NCBI GenBank assembly: GCA_903870165.1
Contig: CAIQBW010000011.1
Span: 1-61,985 of the forward strand
DNA length: 61,985 bases
From: an uncultured Methylophilaceae bacterium
GTDB taxonomy: Bacteria; Pseudomonadota; Gammaproteobacteria; Burkholderiales; Methylophilaceae
Reading direction: 5' to 3'
Shown here in pieces: positions 57,635-61,985 of this stretch; within the stretch, counting starts at the first letter, position 1, and every line of letters starts with the position of its first letter. The notes beneath the pieces are model-generated. The model did not search any database. It was not told the origin of the DNA and worked only from the letters and a program-made list of their open reading frames with translations. A program made the position numbers and the translations under genes.

Positions 57635-57991
57635 CTATTCCCATTCCAGCGCGCCCTTCATCCACTCATAGATGAAGCCGACCACCAAGATACCTAGGAA
57701 CACCATCATTGCTAAAAAGCCAAACAAACCAATTTCTTTTAAGACCACTGCCCATGGGAATAAAAAGGCGATCTCAAGATCGAACAGAATAAATAGAATC
57801 GCGACTAGATAGTAACGAACGTCGAACTTCATGCGGGCATCTTCAAACGCCTCAAAGCCACACTCATACGGGGAATTTTTTGCTGCGTCAGGACGATTTG
57901 GAGAGACAAGTTTTCCGAGGACAAGTGGTCCAACACCAACGGCTAAGCCGACTAAGATAAAAACAAGGATCGGAAAATAATTTTCCAGCAC
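57635..57991 (-). CDS. nuoA: NADH-quinone oxidoreductase subunit A
   Basis: The 118-residue three-helix subunit has [20 protein letters not shown] and the [12 protein letters not shown] helix. First gene of the operon; start codon is GTG at 57991 with TTGGAG seven bases ahead. Confidence 0.98.
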   Translation of the reverse strand: MLENYFPILVFILVGLAVGVGPLVLGKLVSPNRPDAAKNSPYECGFEAFEDARMKFDVRYYLVAILFILFDLEIAFLFPWAVVLKEIGLFGFLAMMVFLGILVVGFIYEWMKGALEWE

Positions 57992-58070
57992 GTTAAAACT
58001 CCAATTTTTACAGCGTTATATGATTGCCAATTGCAATCAGCGAAGTTTGGTAACCTCAAAAATTTTTATA

Positions 58071-58100
58071 ATTGTAACCCAAGCGCGACGCCTCTGGCAA
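58071..58100 (-). promoter_or_regulatory. Candidate nuo operon promoter
   Basis: On the minus strand -35 TTGCCA (58100-58095), 18 bases, -10 TACAAT (58076-58071), about 80 bases before the nuoA start. Confidence 0.55.
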
Positions 58101-58199
58101 AGCCAATTCACGACTTCTTGTAGATTTATTCACTTAAACTATAATCCATTATCATGACAGTTCAATGACGCATTTCGTTCAATTCTTTAAAGCTAAACC

Positions 58200-58673
58200 A
58201 TGATAAAAACATATCGCATTTACATCGCCCTGCTCTTTGCACTGATTCAACATCCAGCGATGGCCGGCGATTTGCCAGATCGATCATTGACGCCTGGGGC
58301 GATTGACGCCGCGATTACCCAAAGCAATATTCAAATGACCGTTTGCGTCAGAGGTTATACAAAAACAGTGAGGCCGCCAACTTACTACACCAACAGCCTC
58401 AAGAAAAAACAAATGGCAGATTATGGCTACGCTGACATTAACCCAGCGCACTATGAAGAAGACCACCTCATCCCCCTTAGCATAGGTGGCAACCCAAGCG
58501 ACCCCGCCAACTTATGGCCACAGCCAAGACTCAGTGAATGGAATGCGGAGAAGAAAGACATTCTAGAATTCAAGCTCTACAAGCTGGTCTGTGAAGGCGC
58601 GGTAACCTTAGATGAAGCACGCCATCAAATCTCCACCAACTGGATTGAAACCTATAAGCGTTACGTGAAATAA
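58200..58673 (+). CDS. Secreted HNH-like hypothetical protein
   Basis: The 157-residue protein has a signal peptide (about 1-22, ending AMAG). The mature part has YEEDHLIPLSIGGNPSDPAN, then LWPQPRLSEWNAEKKDILEF, which looks like an HNH/His-Me-finger core (DHLIPLSxGG...N...LWPQ). A secreted nuclease is possible, but the catalytic set is incomplete to the eye. The gene is divergent from nuoA and stands alone. Confidence 0.7.
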   Translation: MIKTYRIYIALLFALIQHPAMAGDLPDRSLTPGAIDAAITQSNIQMTVCVRGYTKTVRPPTYYTNSLKKKQMADYGYADINPAHYEEDHLIPLSIGGNPSDPANLWPQPRLSEWNAEKKDILEFKLYKLVCEGAVTLDEARHQISTNWIETYKRYVK

Positions 58674-58866
58674 AAAATATCGCTGTAAGCCTTACCAGAT
58701 ATGGCCCAGAGCACAATTGGGTTCGTTTTGGAGATTAGGGTTATTTATTAAAACCACCCCATAAAAAATACTAAATTTTTCTGTATAAGCCATTGTTAAG
58801 GCTTGAAATTTTTCTTAGCAACCCCAATTTAATGATTACCCATATTCATTAAACTAGGAGCGCACC

Positions 58867-59688
58867 ATGACCAGCATCGCACAAGCAAAAGCTAACCAAA
58901 AAAATGCCAGGAAATCCACTGGCCCTAAGACACTTTCAGGTAAAGAAAAGGCGAGTCAAAATGCATTAACCCACGGCATCTATGCAGCGATTCCACTGCT
59001 GCCGGGTGAGAACCAAGATCAGCTCAGCCAACTTGCAGACGACATCACCGCCGCCCTGCGGCCCACCGACGCCGTTGAACTTGGGTACGTTGAACGAATT
59101 ATTATCGGCTCCATCCGCCAAATTAGGTTACGCGACGCTGAGGCGGCAAAGCTTAGAATTTCAATGTCCGACCATGTGATCGCCGAGCGCATAGAGAGTT
59201 TTTTTAGACACCCACTAGCTGCGAGACCAAAATCCGAGCATATATCTGATCAGTCCGAGGAAACCTACCATTACTTCGAGGCGGTGTTGGACGAGTATGA
59301 AAACTACATTATGAAAAACAAGCCCGTCTCAATATTAGGCATCCAAGCGAACGCACCATACATTTATGAACTCATGACCAGCAAGGCCAAAGAATACAGC
59401 TTGAGCTGGGAGGAGTTTGCCAAAGATAAGATTTATATTGCACGCGCACTAGAAGAAATTAAAGGCGCCGCCAAGAGTTTTATTGCCGCTAATGGCCACT
59501 ACCACCAGGCTTACCAATTTAAAGCTGACATGAAGATTGCAAGCCGCATCCCCCAAGGCGAAGACATGGCGCTTTTTAGTAAGTACCAAATCCAGCTAGA
59601 TACTGACATCAACCGTGCCATGGATGCTCTTAGAAAGTACCGGGATAGCAAGGCCAAGATCATTGAGGCTGAGGTCATTAACGAATAG
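58867..59688 (+). CDS. Hypothetical protein with N-terminal NARKSTGPKT...NALTHG motif
   Basis: The 273-residue cytoplasmic protein begins with the widespread but uncharacterised motif QKNARKSTGPKTLSGKEKAS, then QNALTHGIYA, followed by a mostly helical body. Related proteins often occur near mobile elements. TAGGAGCGCACC before the ATG is a good ribosome site. Function unknown. The gap 58674-58866 has no gene. Confidence 0.7.
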   Translation: MTSIAQAKANQKNARKSTGPKTLSGKEKASQNALTHGIYAAIPLLPGENQDQLSQLADDITAALRPTDAVELGYVERIIIGSIRQIRLRDAEAAKLRISMSDHVIAERIESFFRHPLAARPKSEHISDQSEETYHYFEAVLDEYENYIMKNKPVSILGIQANAPYIYELMTSKAKEYSLSWEEFAKDKIYIARALEEIKGAAKSFIAANGHYHQAYQFKADMKIASRIPQGEDMALFSKYQIQLDTDINRAMDALRKYRDSKAKIIEAEVINE

Positions 59689-59707
59689 CCGCCTAAAGAT
59701 AAGCCAC

Positions 59708-59734
59708 AAAAAAACGCGCTCAACTGGGCGCGTT
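59708..59734 (-). terminator. Terminator of the VapBC operon
   Basis: On the minus strand AACGCGC-8-base loop-GCGCGTT followed by T5, 25 bases after the vapC stop. Confidence 0.85.
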
Positions 59735-59758
59735 ACTCCTATCAAAGTCGTTCAGAAG

Positions 59759-60160
59759 TTAGATAATCCAATTTTCAATTTGTAATGCGGGCACCTTACT
59801 CAACTCGCGCTCATTATTGGTTACCAGCACCAAACCTTCGCTACGCGCATGCGCTGCAATATGTAAATCATTTACCCCAATAGGCTCACCAACGCGCTCG
59901 AGCGAGGCGCGAATGTCGCCATAATGTTGAGCAGCTTTTGCGGTGTAATCAAGTACTGCCAATCGACTACAAAAGTCTTCAACCACCGTTAGGTTACGCG
60001 TAGGCTGACTGCTTTTTTCTGCACCATGAAGCAATTCCGACAGCGTGATGACTGAAATTGCCATGCGATTTGCGTTCAGGTTAAAAGTTTCCATTACCTC
60101 TATTGGTCGACGCTTAATGACATAGATGACGATATTCGTATCCAACAGAAACTTAAGCAA
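59759..60160 (-). CDS. vapC: VapC-type PIN-domain toxin
   Basis: The 133-residue PIN ribonuclease has acidic active-site residues in LLDTNIVIY (Asp near 7), ISVITLSELLHGAEKS (Glu about 42), GVNDLHIAAHA (Asp about 98) and TNNERELSKV. VapC toxins cut tRNA or rRNA. The ATG directly follows the antitoxin stop codon. Confidence 0.93.
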   Translation of the reverse strand: MLKFLLDTNIVIYVIKRRPIEVMETFNLNANRMAISVITLSELLHGAEKSSQPTRNLTVVEDFCSRLAVLDYTAKAAQHYGDIRASLERVGEPIGVNDLHIAAHARSEGLVLVTNNERELSKVPALQIENWII

Positions 60161-60394
60161 TTAAAACGACTCCCTTGAGCCCTGCGCTTGTGAGGCACGC
60201 GTTGTCATAAAGTCATCCGTCACGGACAACTCTGCAGTAAAGAATGTATCCCAAGTCTCGGTAAGCGGAGCAATAATACGCTCGTTACCTAAAGCACGGA
60301 CACTCACTTTTTTAATCCCCTCTGGCATCCTGAGCTCGGAAGGCATGCGCACAGCTTGCGTACGGTTATTAATGAATACAGTTCCAGTTGCCAT
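60161..60394 (-). CDS. vapB: VapB-type antitoxin
   Basis: The 77-residue protein has an AbrB/SpoVT-like N-terminus (GTVFINNRTQAVRMPSELRM) and a C-terminal toxin-binding tail. It should neutralise VapC and autoregulate. GGAGATGCA precedes the ATG. Confidence 0.92.
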   Translation of the reverse strand: MATGTVFINNRTQAVRMPSELRMPEGIKKVSVRALGNERIIAPLTETWDTFFTAELSVTDDFMTTRASQAQGSRESF

Positions 60395-60461
60395 CTTGCA
60401 TCTCCTTTAAATCAGCAATAATATATAGCAGAAGTATATAGCATGAAATTTGATTCTACAA

Positions 60462-60932
60462 TCAAACATCAAAAAATCCTTTTTGAATATTGGTCAACAT
60501 ACGACGCAGTGAACGCATCAACACCTCGTCCTCTCTCAAAGGGGATCCATAAAGAACCTCAGTTACTTTTGATACGCCATAGTGGGCACACAAGATCAGC
60601 ACGTCATCAAATACTAAACGCTCCAACACTTTTTGAATCAAGAGCTCATCACTTGGACTAGACTGGCTCCAAACATATGGGAACTCAAACGCGGGCTGCG
60701 TTCTAGTCACTTGCGGCTGAATGCCTGGATCAACCAACACTGACTTGCGGGCAAGTGCATTTAATATCAAAGAGAGCGTGTTGACGCTAATATCTTTTGC
60801 CTTGAAGTTCTCAAGCGCATTAATCGTCGCGCGAGAAACTCCTGAGACAGAAGCAAGCATGGCTTGCGTCATCCCGGCTTTCACTCGAGCGCCTCTCAAG
60901 TGCTCGCCTATAAAATGTAGGTCATAAAACAT
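60462..60932 (-). CDS. XRE family regulator, possible solitary antitoxin
   Basis: The 156-residue protein has a helix-turn-helix (about 8-65: LRGARVKAGMTQAMLASVSG, VSRATINALENFKA) of the XRE/HipB group. A C-terminal region of about 80 residues (DELLIQKVLERLVFDDVLIL, CAHYGVSKVTEVLYGS) recalls antitoxins of nucleotidyltransferase-toxin modules, but no toxin gene follows. It could be the surviving half of a toxin-antitoxin pair. A 22-bp palindrome 30 bases before its start is a likely autoregulatory operator. Confidence 0.75.
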   Translation of the reverse strand: MFYDLHFIGEHLRGARVKAGMTQAMLASVSGVSRATINALENFKAKDISVNTLSLILNALARKSVLVDPGIQPQVTRTQPAFEFPYVWSQSSPSDELLIQKVLERLVFDDVLILCAHYGVSKVTEVLYGSPLREDEVLMRSLRRMLTNIQKGFFDV

Positions 60933-60961
60933 TAGGAGTTATATTGCGTTAATACACTGCG

Positions 60962-60983
60962 GATGTCAAATATATTTGACATC
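60962..60983. promoter_or_regulatory. 22-bp perfect palindrome, operator of the XRE gene
   Basis: Half-site GATGTCAAATA followed by its exact reverse complement, in the gap between divergent regulator genes and 30 bases from the start of the minus-strand XRE gene. Confidence 0.75.
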
Positions 60984-61025
60984 AATTAAAGAGTCAACAA
61001 ATTAAGTACCTAGATGGTTTTTAGA

Positions 61026-61051
61026 TATAATTGTAAGAAAATAACTTACAA
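61026..61051 (+). promoter_or_regulatory. -10 box and inverted repeat before the S24 repressor gene
   Basis: TATAAT (61026-61031) overlaps the inverted repeat TTGTAAG-N7-CTTACAA (61031-61051), which ends 5 bases before the ATG. This may be a promoter with its own operator; the -35 is weak. Confidence 0.5.
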
Positions 61052-61056
61052 ACCCA

Positions 61057-61704
61057 ATGTACCCATCAACCCTCCAAGACAGAATCAAGCTTGCACTCGA
61101 CAAATCAGGTCTAACAAAGACTGATCTATGGAAGGGATGCGGCGTAAGTTCTGGCACAGTTACTACTTGGGTAAAAGGACCGAATCAAACTATCAGCGGA
61201 GTTAACCTGATGAACGCGGCCAAGTTGCTTGGGGTTAATCCTGACTGGCTAGCTACGGGAAGAGGCGACATGTCCTCAACCAAAGGATCTGTAAGTATGT
61301 TCGACGATGAATCAACATACATCGAGATTTCAAATCAATCCCGCTCAAAATCCATCAAGGGCATCAAGTTAAGCTTAACTTGGATCAGAGAAAAAGCTGC
61401 GGGCGCCAATCCAAATCAACTAAATATTGTTTTTATGGACGACGACTCAATGTCGCCAACATTAACTCAAGGCGATTTCATAATAATAAATTCCAATATC
61501 AGAAAATTTTCGAAAGATGGAATTTACATTATCAATAGCAATGCTGGTTCGTTCATAAAACGAATACAGAAGCTTCTAGACGGTACTTATCTCATCAAAT
61601 CCGACAATCCATCTTACGAACCACAATCAATTAAAGCACTTGATTTATCTAAAATTAATATCGCAGGCAAAGCTGTTTCAATATGGGCTGAAAAATCAGT
61701 CTAA
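61057..61704 (+). CDS. Phage-type repressor: helix-turn-helix plus S24 LexA-like domain
   Basis: The 215-residue protein has an N-terminal helix-turn-helix (about 5-65: SGLTKTDLWKGCGVSSGTVT) and a C-terminal S24 domain with the Ser-Lys dyad (Ser 131 in DDSMSPTL, Lys 168 in SFIKRIQK). Proteins of this build are CI-like repressors of prophages and integrative elements, some cleaved after DNA damage. An obvious cleavage hinge is not visible. Palindromes lie on both sides of the gene. Confidence 0.9.
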   Translation: MYPSTLQDRIKLALDKSGLTKTDLWKGCGVSSGTVTTWVKGPNQTISGVNLMNAAKLLGVNPDWLATGRGDMSSTKGSVSMFDDESTYIEISNQSRSKSIKGIKLSLTWIREKAAGANPNQLNIVFMDDDSMSPTLTQGDFIIINSNIRKFSKDGIYIINSNAGSFIKRIQKLLDGTYLIKSDNPSYEPQSIKALDLSKINIAGKAVSIWAEKSV

Positions 61705-61731
61705 GCCAAATTAAAAAAATTTACTTTATTT

Positions 61732-61782
61732 TCTTATTTAAATAAGATATATTTACTCAAAAATCTTATTTAAATAAGATTT
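61732..61782. promoter_or_regulatory. Two palindromic operators after the repressor gene
   Basis: TCTTATTTAAATAAGA occurs twice (61732-61747 and 61764-61779), the second inside a 22-bp perfect palindrome (61761-61782). They stand 36-78 bases before the next gene, as expected for repressor sites controlling an early promoter. Confidence 0.75.
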
Positions 61783-61817
61783 AATGTATATTAACTTCCA
61801 TAATCAAGGAGAACGAG

Positions 61818-61985
61818 ATGGGGAAGAATCGTGCAAGGAACTATGAGTGGGCAACGGTGGAGTATGAACAGGGTTCGTATGATGTATGTGTCTGCATGGT
61901 GTTTGAACAGGTGGATGAGATAAGACCGGTAGATAGTGAGATCAATATCATAGAGCTGATGGATAGGAAGAGCATTGAGTGGATG
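61818..61985 (+). CDS. Unknown protein, N-terminal part only
   Basis: ATG at 61818 follows CAAGGAGAACGAG, a strong ribosome site. The visible 56 codons begin MGKNRARNYEWATVEYEQGS and contain CVCMVFEQVDE; the frame is still open at the window edge. Position after the repressor and twin operators suggests an early gene of the same element. Family not recognised. Confidence 0.65.
   Translation, partial: MGKNRARNYEWATVEYEQGSYDVCVCMVFEQVDEIRPVDSEINIIELMDRKSIEWM

Noticed and set aside
43258-57991. Something novel inside the nuo operon
   Set aside because: All 14 genes are present in the standard order with normal lengths; only the NuoL histidine loop deserved a note.

Overview
The window looks like a chromosomal segment of a betaproteobacterium, most likely a methylotroph of the Methylophilaceae (Methylotenera/Methylophilus type). 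This is inferred from protein families, gene order (thrS-infC-rpmI-rplT-pheST-ihfA-merR; nuoA-N followed by a DUF2818 gene) and moderate base composition. No database search was possible.

Left flank (1-8571): a minus-strand cluster of a thymidine/AMP-phosphorylase-type enzyme, a PRPP-synthase-type enzyme and the CbpA/CbpM co-chaperone pair. An MgtA-type Mg2+ P-type ATPase, a protein ending in Ser-Lys repeats encoded by a hexanucleotide repeat, and a DUF1003 membrane protein follow. Decayed reading frames lie on both sides of mgtA. A 20-base fragment of the 3' end of tRNA-Lys at 7191 suggests that 7210-8571 was also inserted at the tRNA.

Accessory region (8572-19400): two islands stacked in tandem at tRNA-Lys(CTT). 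The tRNA is intact at 8572-8647. A second 5' half with its promoter lies at 17329-17423, and a third, mutated one at 19293-19386 next to pgm. Each island ends in a related tyrosine integrase that is broken: one by a frameshift, the other by a large internal deletion. Each begins with a homologous 56-58 residue microprotein gene. Cargo includes an HNH nuclease, secreted proteins, two toxin-antitoxin modules, a second recombinase, an unrecognised 419-residue protein and a strongly structured stretch that may encode an RNA. Short palindromes of the form GTC-N9-GAC sit between almost all gene modules. I regard this repeat family, together with the microproteins and the tandem tRNA arrangement, as the most unusual content.

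Core part 1 (19419-30903): phosphoglucomutase, YcaO, phosphomannomutase/phosphoglucomutase, IscX, GlyA, NrdR, a small membrane-anchored protein, RibD, TatD, a group of three DnaA-box-like sites, the MtnA plus class II aldolase pair of methylthioadenosine/5-deoxyadenosine salvage, and tRNA-Pro(GGG).

Core part 2 (30992-43548): the translation operon thrS-infC-rpmI-rplT-pheS-pheT-ihfA-merR on the minus strand, with an AUA start for infC and terminator-like hairpins before thrS and pheS. tRNA-Val(GAC), a 2OG-Fe(II) oxygenase/PLP decarboxylase pair, an epimerase, a Nudix hydrolase, a TPR lipoprotein and a DUF2818 protein complete it.

Core part 3 (43561-57991): the complete 14-gene complex I operon nuoA-N on the minus strand with a candidate promoter at 58071-58100.

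Right flank (58200-61985): a secreted HNH-like protein, a hypothetical protein, a VapBC module, an XRE regulator with a 22-bp palindromic operator, and a CI/S24-type repressor followed by a pair of palindromes and the start of an unknown gene. This resembles the control region of a prophage or another integrated element that continues past the window.
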